41,735 nucleotides of DNA from Solirubrobacteraceae bacterium (GCA_017882465.1 JADGPN010000004.1:1-41735); one strand, 5' to 3'; counted from the first letter of the stretch, positions 21,107 through 31,665 are shown. Notes: generated by a model not told the origin, from the letters alone. Numbers and translations: made by a program.

Positions 21107-23302
21107 ATGGCGCAGCTCGCAGACGACATCGAGACCCTGCTCGAGGGCCTCAACGACCAGCAGAGAGAGGCCGTCACCCACGGCGAGGGCCCGCTGCTGA
21201 TCCTCGCCGGGGCCGGATCGGGCAAGACCCGGGTGCTCACCCACCGGATCGCGCATCTGGTGGCCACCGACGCGGCCAAGCCGAACGAGATCCTGGCCAT
21301 CACCTTCACGAACAAGGCGGCGGGGGAGATGCGGGATCGGGCCGAGCTGCTGGTCGGCCGGCGGGTGCGCGCGATGTGGGTGATGACGTTCCATGCCGCC
21401 TGCGCACGGATGCTGCGCGCCGATGCGCACCGGCTGGGCTACACGCGCCAGTTCACGATCTATGACCAGGCCGACGCCCGGCGGCTGGTGAAGCGCTGCC
21501 TGGACGAGCTCGGGATCGATCCCAAGCGGTTCACCCCGGGGGCGATCCACTCCCAGATCTCCGACGCGAAGAACAAGCTCCGCGACGCCGACGACTACGG
21601 CCGCATGGTCGGGTCGTTCTTCGAGCAGACGGTGGCGGATGTCTACCGGACCTACGAGCGCGAGCTGCACCGCATGAACGCGATGGACTTCGACGATCTG
21701 CTGGTGCGCGCGGTCAACGTGCTGGAGCTGTTCCCGGAGGTGCGCGAGCGCTACGCGAACGGGTTCCGGCACGTGCTCGTCGACGAGTACCAGGACACCA
21801 ACCACGCCCAGTACCGGTGGCTGCAGCTGCTGGCCGGCGAGCATCGCAACCTGATGGTGGTCGGCGACGATGCGCAGTCGGTCTACGGGTTCCGCGGAGC
21901 CGACATCAGGAACATCCTCGACTTCGAGGACACATTTCCCGACGCTCGGGTGATCAAGCTGGAGCAGAACTACCGTTCAACCCAGACGATCCTCGACGCC
22001 GCCAACGCGGTGATCCGCAACAACCGGGCGCAGAAGCCGAAATCCCTGTGGACGGAGCTCGGTCAGGGTGACCCGATCAAGGTTCGCGAGCTCGAGGACG
22101 AGCACGCCGAGGCCCGGTTCGTGACCGGCGAGGTCCAGCGGCTCGTGGACGAGGGGGTGTCGCGGTCGGAGATCGCCGTCTTCTACCGCACCAATGCCCA
22201 GTCGCGGGTGCTGGAGGACATGCTCGTACGGGCGGAGATCGCCTACCAGGTGATCGGCGGGACCAAGTTCTACGAGCGGGCCGAGATCAAGGACGCGATC
22301 GCGTACCTGACGACGCTGATCAACCCCCAGGACGCGGGCGCGTTCACGCGCATCGTCAACTCGCCGCGCCGCGGGATCGGTTCCACCTCGCTCTCGCGGG
22401 TGCTGGCCTTCGCCAACACGATGGGGGTGACGGTCTGGGAGGCGGCCTCCGAGCCCGAGCAAGTGCCCGGCCTCGGAGCGGCGGCGAGCAAGGCCCTGCG
22501 GCGCTTCATGGGCACGATGCACGTGCTCAGGGAGCGGGCGGAGAGCGGAGCGCCGCTCGCGGCCCTGCTGCAGGAGACCCTGCGGGAGAGCGGATACCTC
22601 GACGCGCTCGAGGCCGAGCGCACGATCGAGGCCCAGGGCCGGCTGGAGAACCTCGAGGAGCTGGTCAACGTGGCGGCCGAATACGACTCGGCCGACTCGG
22701 GCTCCGAGCGGGCGGGAACACTGGGCGAGTTCCTGCAGCAGATCGCGCTGATCGCCGACGCCGACGGTCGCGCCGACGACGACGGCCTGGTGACGCTGAT
22801 GACGTTGCACAACGCGAAGGGGCTCGAATATCCGATCGTGCTCATGATCGGCTGCGAGGAGGGGGTGTTCCCGCACTCGCGGGCGCTCGACGAGGGCGGC
22901 CTCGAGGAGGAGCGCCGGCTCTGCTACGTCGGCATCACCCGCGCCGAGCGGGACCTGTACGTGACCTACGCCCGCACGCGCACCGTCTTCGGCGCGCGCA
23001 GCTACGGCGCTCCGAGCCGGTTCATCGGGGAGATCCCGCGCGAGCTCACCGACCGCGAGGAGCAGCCGGCGCGGGGACTCGGCGGGATCCGGCCCCGGGC
23101 CATATCGTGGTCGACCGCCTCTGCGGCGCCGGAGCCGCAGGCGCCGGCCGCCTACCGTCTGGGCGAGGACGTCGTGCACGCGGCGTTCGGAGAAGGCGTC
23201 GTCACCGGCGTCGAGCCCGGCGGGATCGTGGTCATCCGCTTCAGCAAGGACCACTCCGAGCGAAAGCTCGTCGCCGATCTGGCCCCGATCTCCAAGCGGT
23301 AG
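21107..23302 (+). CDS. pcrA: UvrD/PcrA-type 3'-5' DNA helicase
   Basis: 731-aa superfamily 1 helicase for repair and replication/transcription conflict. Motifs in order: Q-motif LNDQQREAV (15-23), Walker A AGAGSGKT (34-41), TFTNKAAGEMRDR (motif Ia), VDEYQDTN (Walker B), GDDAQSVYGFRGAD (motif III), LEQNYRS (motif IV), VTLMTLHNAKGLEYPIV (motif V) and RRLCYVGITRAERDLY (motif VI). The C-terminus (about 680-728) is the PcrA/UvrD Tudor-like domain that contacts RNA polymerase (GEDVVHAAFGEGVV, FSKDHSERKL). TAACTT at about 21088 is a candidate -10. Complete, nothing unusual. Confidence 0.97.
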   Translation: MAQLADDIETLLEGLNDQQREAVTHGEGPLLILAGAGSGKTRVLTHRIAHLVATDAAKPNEILAITFTNKAAGEMRDRAELLVGRRVRAMWVMTFHAACARMLRADAHRLGYTRQFTIYDQADARRLVKRCLDELGIDPKRFTPGAIHSQISDAKNKLRDADDYGRMVGSFFEQTVADVYRTYERELHRMNAMDFDDLLVRAVNVLELFPEVRERYANGFRHVLVDEYQDTNHAQYRWLQLLAGEHRNLMVVGDDAQSVYGFRGADIRNILDFEDTFPDARVIKLEQNYRSTQTILDAANAVIRNNRAQKPKSLWTELGQGDPIKVRELEDEHAEARFVTGEVQRLVDEGVSRSEIAVFYRTNAQSRVLEDMLVRAEIAYQVIGGTKFYERAEIKDAIAYLTTLINPQDAGAFTRIVNSPRRGIGSTSLSRVLAFANTMGVTVWEAASEPEQVPGLGAAASKALRRFMGTMHVLRERAESGAPLAALLQETLRESGYLDALEAERTIEAQGRLENLEELVNVAAEYDSADSGSERAGTLGEFLQQIALIADADGRADDDGLVTLMTLHNAKGLEYPIVLMIGCEEGVFPHSRALDEGGLEEERRLCYVGITRAERDLYVTYARTRTVFGARSYGAPSRFIGEIPRELTDREEQPARGLGGIRPRAISWSTASAAPEPQAPAAYRLGEDVVHAAFGEGVVTGVEPGGIVVIRFSKDHSERKLVADLAPISKR

Positions 23303-23351
23303 GCGGCGCTACCTCGGTCTCTCCAAGCGGCATCGTCCCCGCCCGATCCTC

Positions 23352-23357
23352 TAGCGT
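23352..23357 (+). promoter_or_regulatory. Candidate leaderless -10 of folD
   Basis: TAGCGT ends 7 nt before ATG 23365, and no SD lies between. Confidence 0.5.
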
Positions 23358-23364
23358 GCCCGGC

Positions 23365-24237
23365 ATGACGGCGGCGATCATCGATGGACGCGCGGTGGCC
23401 GAGCGCGTGCGCGAGCAGGTGGCCGGCGAAGTGGCGCAGCTCGTCGAGCGCACGGGACGGCCGCCGGGGCTGGCGACGATCCTGGTCGGCGACGACCCGG
23501 CGTCGGTGGTGTACGTGGCGATGAAGCGCAAGGCGTGTGCCGAGGCCGGGATCGCCGACCACCACCAGCATCTGCCTACCGACGTCTCGCAGGCGGATGT
23601 CGCCGCGCTGATCGAGCGCCGCAACGCTGATCCCGAGGTCAGTGGGATCCTGCTGCAGCTGCCGGTGCCAGCGGGCCTGAACGGCCAGGACCTGACAGGA
23701 CTGATCGCGCCGGGCAAGGATGTCGACGGGCTCACGCCGATCAGCGTCGGCCGGCTCGTGAGGGGCACGCCGGGCCTGCGACCCTGCACTCCGGTGGGCG
23801 TGATCGCGCTGCTTGACGCCTACGACGTGCCGCTGGAGGGCGCCGAGACCGTGGTCGTCGGGCGCTCGGACCTGGTCGGCAAGCCGGTCTCGCTGCTGCT
23901 GCTGGCGCGCCATGCCACGGTCACGATCTGCCATTCCCGCACCCGCGATCTCTCCGCCGTGTGCTCGCGCGCGGACGTGCTGGTGGCCGCCGCCGGGATT
24001 CCGCGCCTGCTCGGCGCCGAGCACGTGAAACCCGGCGCCGTGGTTATCGACGTCGGGGTCAACCGCGCCGAGCAGGGCCTGGTCGGCGACGTGGACTTCG
24101 CCACCGTGGCCGAGCGCGCGCGCTTGATCACACCCGTGCCCGGCGGGGTGGGCCCGATGACGATCGCGATGCTGCTGCGCAACACGCTCCTGGCGGCCGG
24201 CCTGCAAGAGTCGGCAGGCGCTCAGAGCGCCGCGTAG
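23365..24237 (+). CDS. folD: Methylenetetrahydrofolate dehydrogenase/cyclohydrolase
   Basis: 290-aa bifunctional enzyme interconverting 5,10-methylene-, methenyl- and 10-formyl-THF. The catalytic region Tyr50...Lys54 is intact (VVYVAMKRKACAEAGI), followed by GILLQLPVP, the DVDGL motif, TPVGVIALLD, the Rossmann segment VVVGRSDLVGKPVS and the closing PVPGGVGPMTIAMLL. ATG 23365 begins the family N-terminus; longer in-frame readings overlap pcrA. A four-TM protein starts on the base after its stop codon, so folD heads a small operon. Confidence 0.97.
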   Translation: MTAAIIDGRAVAERVREQVAGEVAQLVERTGRPPGLATILVGDDPASVVYVAMKRKACAEAGIADHHQHLPTDVSQADVAALIERRNADPEVSGILLQLPVPAGLNGQDLTGLIAPGKDVDGLTPISVGRLVRGTPGLRPCTPVGVIALLDAYDVPLEGAETVVVGRSDLVGKPVSLLLLARHATVTICHSRTRDLSAVCSRADVLVAAAGIPRLLGAEHVKPGAVVIDVGVNRAEQGLVGDVDFATVAERARLITPVPGGVGPMTIAMLLRNTLLAAGLQESAGAQSAA

Positions 24238-24747
24238 GTGGCCACCTCCACACCCGCCTCCACGACGGCACGGCGCACATCCCTGCGCCTGAGGGGCGAG
24301 GCCATCGCGGGCCTCAGCTCGCTGATGCTGCTGATCCTGATGTTCGGGGTCCAGTGGTACGGCGTGGCCGGCGCGGGTGACGCGCTGGCGGCACACTCGG
24401 ACCGGACGAGCTCCGAGAACGCCTGGCAGGCGCTGACCACGCTCCGCTGGCTGATGCTGCTCACGATCCTGGTCGGGATCGGCGCGATGGCGCTTCGGAT
24501 CACCCAGCGCGGGCACGGAACCCCGACGGATCTGAGCCCGATCGTGACCGTGCTAGGGAGCCTCACCGGGGTGCTGCTCGCGTATCGGGTGCTGATCAAC
24601 CTGCCCTCACCGGGGACCGTGCTGGACCAGAAGCTGGGCGCATTTCTGGGTCTCGTGTGCGCCGTGGGGATTGCCTTTGGGGGCTATGAATCGCGACGGC
24701 ACGCAAGGAAGTCGGCCAGAACCGTCGTACAAAGGTCGAGAAGGTGA
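24238..24747 (+). CDS. Four-TM membrane protein, paralogue of the protein at 25338
   Basis: 169 aa from GTG 24238, directly abutting the folD stop. A short polar N-terminus precedes four hydrophobic helices: GLSSLMLLILMFGVQWYG, LMLLTILVGIGAMAL, PIVTVLGSLTGVLLAYRVL and LGAFLGLVCAVGIAFGGY. The tail is basic. It shares an architecture and motifs with 25338-25910: GExIAG at the first helix, NAWxAxT, a TQR loop, DxxL, and GIxFGGYxS at the last helix. Function unknown. The conserved Trp after helix 1 and the outward loop are shared traits. Confidence 0.8.
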   Translation: MATSTPASTTARRTSLRLRGEAIAGLSSLMLLILMFGVQWYGVAGAGDALAAHSDRTSSENAWQALTTLRWLMLLTILVGIGAMALRITQRGHGTPTDLSPIVTVLGSLTGVLLAYRVLINLPSPGTVLDQKLGAFLGLVCAVGIAFGGYESRRHARKSARTVVQRSRR

Positions 24748-24890
24748 ACCCCCTGCGCTTTTCCGCCCCACCCAGCGCTATCTTTGCCGCGCGCACCGGC
24801 ACGCTCGGGGGCTGTGGCCGGGTCGTCGAGGAGTGCACCTGCAGCGCTGATGCCATCCGGCATCAACCCTACCCATAGATGGAGGAGTCA

Positions 24891-25304
24891 ATGAATCTGG
24901 ACAACGTGACCAGGGATGACTGGATTCTCGGAGGAATCGCGCTGGTCTTGGTGATCGATCTGCTGTTCCTGGCCTGGTTCGACATCTCGGTCGGCCCGCT
25001 GTCGTTCTCGTTCACCGCCACCGACTCACCCGACGGCTGGCTGGGCATCCTGGCCGTGCTGTCGGCGCTGGCGCTGATCGCCGACATCGCGATCGAGCGA
25101 CTGACGCAGACCGAGCTGCCGACGATCGGCGGCGACCGAGCCTCGACCCGCAAGATCCTCGCCACCGCGGCGGCCGGCTTCGTGGCGCTGAAGTTCCTGT
25201 TCCACATCCATTTCAGCCTGTTCGGCATCGGGTTCTGGCTCGGAGCGATCCTGGCGATCGCGCTCGCGGTCCTGGTCTGGCGCCCGCAGACCGTCGCCCG
25301 CTGA
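24891..25304 (+). CDS. Four-TM membrane protein
   Basis: 137 aa. ATG 24891 is preceded by GGAGGAG (24881-24887); an in-frame ATG at 24879 would add four residues but lacks an SD. Four hydrophobic stretches: DWILGGIALVLVIDLLFLAW, GWLGILAVLSALALIADIAI, KILATAAAGFVALKFLF and GFWLGAILAIALAVLVW. It looks like a shorter cousin of its two neighbours but lacks the GGYxS end. It lies 143 bp after the first gene and 33 bp before the next. No function can be assigned. Confidence 0.78.
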   Translation: MNLDNVTRDDWILGGIALVLVIDLLFLAWFDISVGPLSFSFTATDSPDGWLGILAVLSALALIADIAIERLTQTELPTIGGDRASTRKILATAAAGFVALKFLFHIHFSLFGIGFWLGAILAIALAVLVWRPQTVAR

Positions 25305-25337
25305 ACCGGCCACGGCTCGCGGCTGAAGACGGGACAT

Positions 25338-25910
25338 ATGGACTTCGATCCATCGCGGCTGCGGGACGGTGAGGTGATCGCCGGCGTCAGCGCGGTGGCA
25401 CTGTTCATCTTCATGTTCCTGAGCTGGTTCGGGCTGCAGGTGAACGCGGTCAGTCTCGGCGGCTTCGCGGTGGCAGCGGCCACCTACAACGCCTGGGACG
25501 CGTTCACCGTGATCGACCTGATCCTGCTGCTGACCGTGGTCACGGCGCTGGCCCTGGTCGTCGCCCAGGCGACCCAGCGCTCGCCTGCGATCCCGGTCAA
25601 CCTCAGTGTGATCACCACCACGCTGGCCGTGATCTCGGTGCTACTGATCGTGTTCCGCATGCTCGATCCCCCCTCGATCGTCGACGTCCCGGCGGTCCTG
25701 GATGCGCACCTCGACCGCACGCTCGAGGTCGGGTGCTATCTCGGCCTCGTGGCCTCGCTCGGGATCCTGTTCGGCGGCTATCGCTCGATGCGCGTGGAGG
25801 GTCTGGCCCCCAGGGATGCCCGGACCGAGGTCGAGACGGTGACTCTCGGCGGCGGGGGCTCGACCCCACCGCCGGCCGGCGGGCCGCCCGGCGCCGGCGC
25901 AGCCGGCTGA
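25338..25910 (+). CDS. Four-TM membrane protein with Gly/Pro-rich tail
   Basis: 190 aa, paralogous to 24238-24747. It starts with a charged MDFDPSRLRDGEVIAG, then helices VALFIFMFLSWFG, LILLLTVVTALALVVAQ, VITTTLAVISVLLIVFRML and VGCYLGLVASLGILFGGY. An extracytoplasmic loop (about 110-130) carries DPPSIVDVPAVLD. The cytoplasmic tail ends in GGGGSTPPPAGG-type low complexity. It ends 44 bp before gatC. Function unknown. Confidence 0.8.
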   Translation: MDFDPSRLRDGEVIAGVSAVALFIFMFLSWFGLQVNAVSLGGFAVAAATYNAWDAFTVIDLILLLTVVTALALVVAQATQRSPAIPVNLSVITTTLAVISVLLIVFRMLDPPSIVDVPAVLDAHLDRTLEVGCYLGLVASLGILFGGYRSMRVEGLAPRDARTEVETVTLGGGGSTPPPAGGPPGAGAAG

Positions 25911-25940
25911 AGCGGCAGTCGCCGGGCGCGGCGCGAGTCC

Positions 25941-25946
25941 TAGAAT
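25941..25946 (+). promoter_or_regulatory. Candidate leaderless -10 of gatCAB
   Basis: TAGAAT ends 8 nt before the gatC ATG (25955), with no SD, so gatC is probably translated from a leaderless mRNA. Confidence 0.5.
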
Positions 25947-25954
25947 CCCCCGGC

Positions 25955-26242
25955 ATGCTCGACTCCGCCCAGGTCCTTCACGTGGCGCGCCTCGCGCGTC
26001 TGGAGCTGACCGACGACGAGCTGGAGAAGATGGCCTCCGAGCTGTCGAAGGTGCTGCAGCACATCGAGACGATCTCAGAGCTCGATCTCGACCGCGTGCC
26101 ACCGACCTCGCACGTAGTCGATGTCGTCAATGCCCTCCGAGCCGACGAGCCGCAGCCGTGCCTGCCGCGCAAGGTCGCGCTGGCCTCCGCTCCTGACCCG
26201 GTGGACGGCGGCTTCGGAGTCCCGAGCCCCGGCGCGGCATGA
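25955..26242 (+). CDS. gatC: Asp/Glu-tRNA amidotransferase subunit C
   Basis: 95-aa belt subunit that wraps around GatA and stabilises the GatA-GatB complex. Typical sequence: [44 protein letters not shown], then the LRADEP tail. ATG 25955 gives the normal length. Its stop overlaps the gatA start (ATGA). Confidence 0.95.
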   Translation: MLDSAQVLHVARLARLELTDDELEKMASELSKVLQHIETISELDLDRVPPTSHVVDVVNALRADEPQPCLPRKVALASAPDPVDGGFGVPSPGAA

Positions 26243-27653
26243 GCGAGCTGATCGACCTGACCGCCGCCCAGGCGGCGAAGCTGACGCGCGCTGGCGAGCT
26301 CGATCCCGCCGAGCTGTTCGAGGCCTACCGGGCCCGCGCCGCGGGCGACGAGCTCAACGCCTTCACCTGGGTGGCCGATGTGGCGCCCGCCGGGCCTCCG
26401 GCGGCCGGCGCGCCGCTGGGCGGCGTTCCGCTCGCGGTCAAGGACCTGTTCTGCACCGAGGGCGTCCCGAGCCAGGCCGGCTCGCGGATCCTCGAAGGCT
26501 ACCGGCCCCCGTACACGGCCACGGTGGTGGCGCAGCTGGCGGCCGGCGGCGCGCCGCTGCTGGGCAAGACGAATCAGGACGAGTTTGCGATGGGCTCCTC
26601 GAACGAGAACTCGGGCTACGGGCCGGTGCTGAACCCCTGGGATCGCTCGCGGGTGCCGGGCGGATCCTCGGGCGGCAGCGCCGCCGCGGTCGCCGCCGGC
26701 CTCGCGCCGTGGGCGATCGGTACCGACACCGGCGGCTCAATCCGCCAGCCGGCGGCGCTGTGCGGCATCGTCGGCCTCAAGCCGACGTACGGCGCCTGTT
26801 CGCGATATGGGATGATCGCGTTCGCCTCCTCGCTGGACCAGGCCGGGCCGCTCACCCGCGATGTCACCGACGCCGCCATGCTGCTGGCGCACATGATCGG
26901 TCACGACGAGCGCGACTCGACCTCGCTCCCGTTCCCCGGCGAGATCGCGCTGCCAGCGCGCGAGGACCTACGCGGTGTTCGCTTCGGCGTGCCCGAGGAG
27001 CTGGCCGGCGACGGGATCGAACCCGGGGTGCTCGACAGCTTCCGGGCCACGCTCGAGCTGGCCAAGCGGCTGGGCGCCACCGTGGAGCCGTGCACGCTCC
27101 CGCACGCGCCGCACGCGCTGTCGGCCTACTACCTGATCGCGCCGGCCGAGGCGTCGGCGAACCTGGCCCGCTATGACGGCGTCCGCTACGGGCTGCGCGT
27201 CGACGCCCCGGACCTGATCTCGATGTACACCCGCACCCGGTCCGCCGGGTTCGGGCCCGAGGTCAAGCGGCGGATCATGCTCGGCACCTATGCGCTCTCG
27301 AGCGGTTACTACGACGCCTACTACGGAACGGCCCAGAAGGTTCGCACGATGATCGCCGAAGATTTCCGGGCGGTGTTCGAGGGGTTCGACTTCGTCGTCA
27401 CGCCCACGAGTCCCTGGACGGCGTTCGAGCTGGGCGCCAAGACCGCCGATCCCCTGGCGATGTACCTGAACGACTTCTGCACCGTGCCGATGCCGCTGGC
27501 CGGCATTCCGGCGGTCTCGATCCCGTCGGGGCTGAGCGCGGGGCTGCCGGTCGGCTTCCAGCTCGCCGGTCCGGCGTTCAGCGAGAGCCGGCTGCTCGAC
27601 GCCGCCTATGCGCTCGAGCAGGCGATCGGCTTCGACGGGAGCGCCGCGCGCCG

Positions 27654-27657
<4 letters not shown>
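26239..27657 (+). CDS. gatA: Asp/Glu-tRNA amidotransferase subunit A
   Basis: 472-aa amidase-signature glutaminase that releases ammonia from glutamine for transamidation of Glu-tRNA(Gln) and/or Asp-tRNA(Asn). The Ser-cisSer-Lys triad is visible: Lys in PLAVKDLF, and the two serines in the [13 protein letters not shown] and [12 protein letters not shown] segments. The ammonia-tunnel and glutamine-binding region ([22 protein letters not shown]) is present. Starts 4 bp inside gatC and ends 4 bp inside gatB, indicating tight coupling. Confidence 0.96.
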
Positions 27658-29081
<1,424 letters not shown>

Positions 29082-30137
29082 TCAGCGGCGCGTCGCGAGC
29101 CGGCGGAGCATGATCCCACCCCCGAGCAGGAGCAGGCCGGCCAGCAGGCGCGGGATCACGTCGAAGCCGGTCAGCGGCAACGTCTGACCCGTCTGGGCCG
29201 CGGTGGTGGCGGTGGCCGAGCTGGGGGTCGTGGTGCTGGAGCTCGGCGTGCTGTTCGTGGTCGAGCCCGTGTTGGACGAGGCGGCCGCCTGCACGACCAC
29301 CGTGCCGTGCATGAACGGGTGCAGCGTGCAGATGTACGCGAACGTCCCCGCCGTCGTGAACGTGTGCGAGGCGCTCTGGCCCTTCTGCAGCGTGCCCGTA
29401 TCGAAGCTGTGGTCCGACGCCGTTGCCGTGTGCGCGGTGGGCCCGTTGTTGGTCCAGGTGATCGTGGCCCCGACGTGGATCGTGATCGTCGCCGGCGAGA
29501 ACTGGAAGTCCGAGATCGTGTCGGACGAGTCCGAGGAGATCCGGGCCCGCAGACCGGTTCCACCGCCGGCCGGCCGGGCGCTCGCGTGGCTGGGCGAGTG
29601 GACGGCCGGCGCCGGGGCGGCGACGACGACGGCCAGCGTTGCCAGCACCGTGGCCAGCCCGGTGGTGATCCGGACCGCGACCTGCCGGCTGCCAGCGGCG
29701 GGGAAGACGTGATCCACGTTGTCGACGGCGCCCGTGTCGGTCGCGAAGCTTCCACTCCCGTCGAGATCCCAGCGGTAGTCCGTCGCGCCGGCCGGCGGGT
29801 TGTGAACCGTGAGCACCGAAGGGCTGCTCGCGACCGGCTGGGCGGGCACGATCGTGATCGCCGGTGGGGGCCCGGGGGCCGGGGCGGCGGCTGGCGCCGG
29901 CGTGGTGGTCGTGGTCGGAGCCGAAGGCGCGCTCGGGGTCGGGGTGGTGGCGGCGGTGCTGGCCGGCGCGGTCGTGGTCGTCGCGGTGGTGATGGCCGCG
30001 GGGGCCGGCGCGGCAGTCGTGGTCGCGGCGGCCTGGTCCGCTGGGACGCGGGGTCCCTTCGCGTCAGCGAGCGAGACGGGGAGCGCGATCATGCTGATCA
30101 GAGCCAGCAGCTGGGCCGGGAGGCTGCGGTGGAGCAT
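29082..30137 (-). CDS. Wall-anchored (LPxTG) cupredoxin with PKD domain
   Basis: 351-aa surface protein. Signal peptide 1-26; Ala/Thr/Pro-rich stalk 30-95; PKD-like domain about 97-172 (YRWDLDGSG, HVFPAAGSRQVAV); plastocyanin-like domain 205-285. Type 1 copper ligands are all present: His236 (TAH), Cys270 (YIC), His273 (LHP) and Met276. A Ser/Thr linker leads to LPLTG (320-324), a hydrophobic helix and basic tail LRRLATRR, a sortase anchoring signal. Probable small extracellular electron carrier or copper-binding protein. No sortase or respiratory partner lies in the window. Confidence 0.88.
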   Translation of the reverse strand: MLHRSLPAQLLALISMIALPVSLADAKGPRVPADQAAATTTAAPAPAAITTATTTTAPASTAATTPTPSAPSAPTTTTTPAPAAAPAPGPPPAITIVPAQPVASSPSVLTVHNPPAGATDYRWDLDGSGSFATDTGAVDNVDHVFPAAGSRQVAVRITTGLATVLATLAVVVAAPAPAVHSPSHASARPAGGGTGLRARISSDSSDTISDFQFSPATITIHVGATITWTNNGPTAHTATASDHSFDTGTLQKGQSASHTFTTAGTFAYICTLHPFMHGTVVVQAAASSNTGSTTNSTPSSSTTTPSSATATTAAQTGQTLPLTGFDVIPRLLAGLLLLGGGIMLRRLATRR

Positions 30138-30224
30138 CCGAGTCCTTTCGACGCCGTGAGGGGGGCGAATCTTCCCGCAATCGGGTTTACCATGGCGTTT
30201 CCCATGTCGTCAGGAGGCTCAAGC

Positions 30225-30449
30225 ATGTCTCGACTGATCAGGATGGACCGCACCGGGCACACCACCGTGGCCGAGTGGACGGCGGAGGATGGGCCCGCGG
30301 TGGAGGCGGCCGTCGCGGCCTTCCGCGCCGAGCTCGACCAGGGGTACTACGCGGTCATCTCACGCGGCGAGGGGCTGGCCGAGCAGGTGCGCCAGCTCCC
30401 GATCGACGCCTCGCTGGTAATCCTGCGCCGGCCGATCGCCGGCGGCTGA
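30225..30449 (+). CDS. Small conserved-looking cytoplasmic protein
   Basis: 74 aa. ATG 30225 has AGGAGG (30212-30217) at good spacing; in-frame ATGs upstream (30192, 30204) lack an SD. The sequence begins MSRLIRMDRTGHTTVAEW, contains a helix AVEAAVAAFRAELDQGYYAV and ends in a strand SLVILRRPIAGG, suggesting a compact alpha/beta fold. No function recognised. The next gene starts 9 bp after its stop. Confidence 0.65.
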   Translation: MSRLIRMDRTGHTTVAEWTAEDGPAVEAAVAAFRAELDQGYYAVISRGEGLAEQVRQLPIDASLVILRRPIAGG

Positions 30450-30458
30450 GCCGCCGTC

Positions 30459-31178
30459 GTGTCGCTGGACGCGAGCCTGACGGGCGGCGGCCTCCCCGAG
30501 CTCGCGACCGTCTACTGGCGGCCGCGAGCCACTGACCGCTCGCTCACCCGCGCCGGTCGTCTGTGGACGCTGACCACGATCGCGCACACGGTGCCGTTCA
30601 TCGTCGCCGCGACGCTGCTGATCGCGCTCAATCCGGTCACGATCCCGGTGGCGTTGATGGCGCTGGCCCACGCCTGGATCATCCCGGAGCTGTATGCGTC
30701 GCGGGCCGCCGGCGTGCTGCGCCGCCGGGCACCGGCCGGGGCCGAGGCCGAGCAGGTCGCGCTGGGATTGCTGGGCGACCTGATCGACACCGCACCCCGG
30801 GAACTGCACGCCGGCACCGGCCTGGTGATGGAGCGGGGACAGCTGGGCGTCTGGCTCGTCGGCGAGGCGGGCGCAGTCCTGGCCCGGCCGGGCGGCCGCC
30901 GGGTGCACTGCTGCTGCGTCAAGGTCACCGAACGCGAGCTGCCTTCGAGCGACCGCATCGCGCATCTGCTGTTGGCGCTGCGCGAGGACGAGGCGGGCTT
31001 CGCCACGGTCGCTAATCTCGCCTTCTCCGGTGCGGTGTGGCGGCTGCGCCGCCGGCTGCCGGCGGACATGCGCCCGGCGTTGAGCGCAGCGGCGGAGGCG
31101 GCACGGGCTCCCGGACGGCATCTGGCGGCAGTGGGCGCTGATCGTCACCACGCGCCCTCGGGCGCAGTGGCGGGCTAG
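30459..31178 (+). CDS. Membrane protein of unknown function
   Basis: 239 aa from GTG 30459, 9 bp after the 74-aa gene, so likely co-transcribed. Two adjacent hydrophobic helices lie at about 38-58 (IAHTVPFIVAATLLIALNPV) and 60-75 (IPVALMALAHAWIIP). The remainder is cytoplasmic alpha/beta with VALGLLGDLIDTAP, VMERGQLGVWLVGEAGAV and a late DRIAHLLLALREDEAGF helix. An unusual Cys triplet occurs in RVHCCCVKV. No family recognised. Confidence 0.65.
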   Translation: MSLDASLTGGGLPELATVYWRPRATDRSLTRAGRLWTLTTIAHTVPFIVAATLLIALNPVTIPVALMALAHAWIIPELYASRAAGVLRRRAPAGAEAEQVALGLLGDLIDTAPRELHAGTGLVMERGQLGVWLVGEAGAVLARPGGRRVHCCCVKVTERELPSSDRIAHLLLALREDEAGFATVANLAFSGAVWRLRRRLPADMRPALSAAAEAARAPGRHLAAVGADRHHAPSGAVAG

Positions 31179-31234
31179 CAATCTTGGCCGCGCGGATAAT
31201 GCGCGCTTCAGGATTGGGGCCCATAATGCTGCCC

Positions 31235-31408
31235 ATGACACGTACAGCCACATCAGCCCGAGTCCTGCTCGTGGCCGACCACCGGCCGACTGCGCCGGAG
31301 CCGGGAAGCACACCAGTTCGGCGCTACCGGCTCGCGCGTCTTCGGCTTGACGGCCCGGCCGCCCAGCCGGTTTCGCGGTTCGATCACCTCAAGCGCAGCT
31401 TCGACTGA
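31235..31408 (+). CDS. Possible small protein, likely leaderless
   Basis: 57 codons from ATG 31235. CATAAT (31222-31227) ends 7 nt before the ATG, which supports a leaderless start. A possible strand RVLLVADHRP is followed by a basic stretch. No homology recognised, and coding status is uncertain. Confidence 0.4.
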   Translation: MTRTATSARVLLVADHRPTAPEPGSTPVRRYRLARLRLDGPAAQPVSRFDHLKRSFD

Positions 31409-31465
31409 TCGGGGTCCCGGTCCGCGCTTGGCGGGCCGGCTTCGCGTCAGCGCTACGCTTTGATC

Positions 31466-31651
31466 ATGGAACAAGAAGCTCCAGCTCACACTTCACTGCT
31501 GAAACGCCTGCTTGCGTTCGTCGTTCTGATCGCCGCAGTCGTGATTGCGTTCAAGATCGTCATCGGACTTGTGATGTCGGTTGTCTGGATCATCATCGGT
31601 CTGGCGGTCGCGGTCGCGATCCTGTGGGCGCTCAAAGTGCTCGTCTGGTGA
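31466..31651 (+). CDS. Small two-helix membrane protein
   Basis: 61 aa from ATG 31466. Polar MEQEAPAHTSLLKR then an almost continuous hydrophobic region, about two TM helices (LLAFVVLIAAVVIAFKIVIG and VVWIIIGLAVAVAILWAL). TACGCT (31454-31459) ends 6 nt before the ATG, again suggesting a leaderless mRNA. It lies 14 bp before the next gene. Function unknown. Confidence 0.65.
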   Translation: MEQEAPAHTSLLKRLLAFVVLIAAVVIAFKIVIGLVMSVVWIIIGLAVAVAILWALKVLVW

Positions 31652-31665
31652 GGTGAACCAATCCC

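Noticed and set aside
24849-24864. GATGCC/GGCATC perfect hairpin between the two four-TM genes
   Set aside because: A 6-bp stem with no U-tract is expected by chance in such DNA. There is not enough evidence for a terminator or operator.
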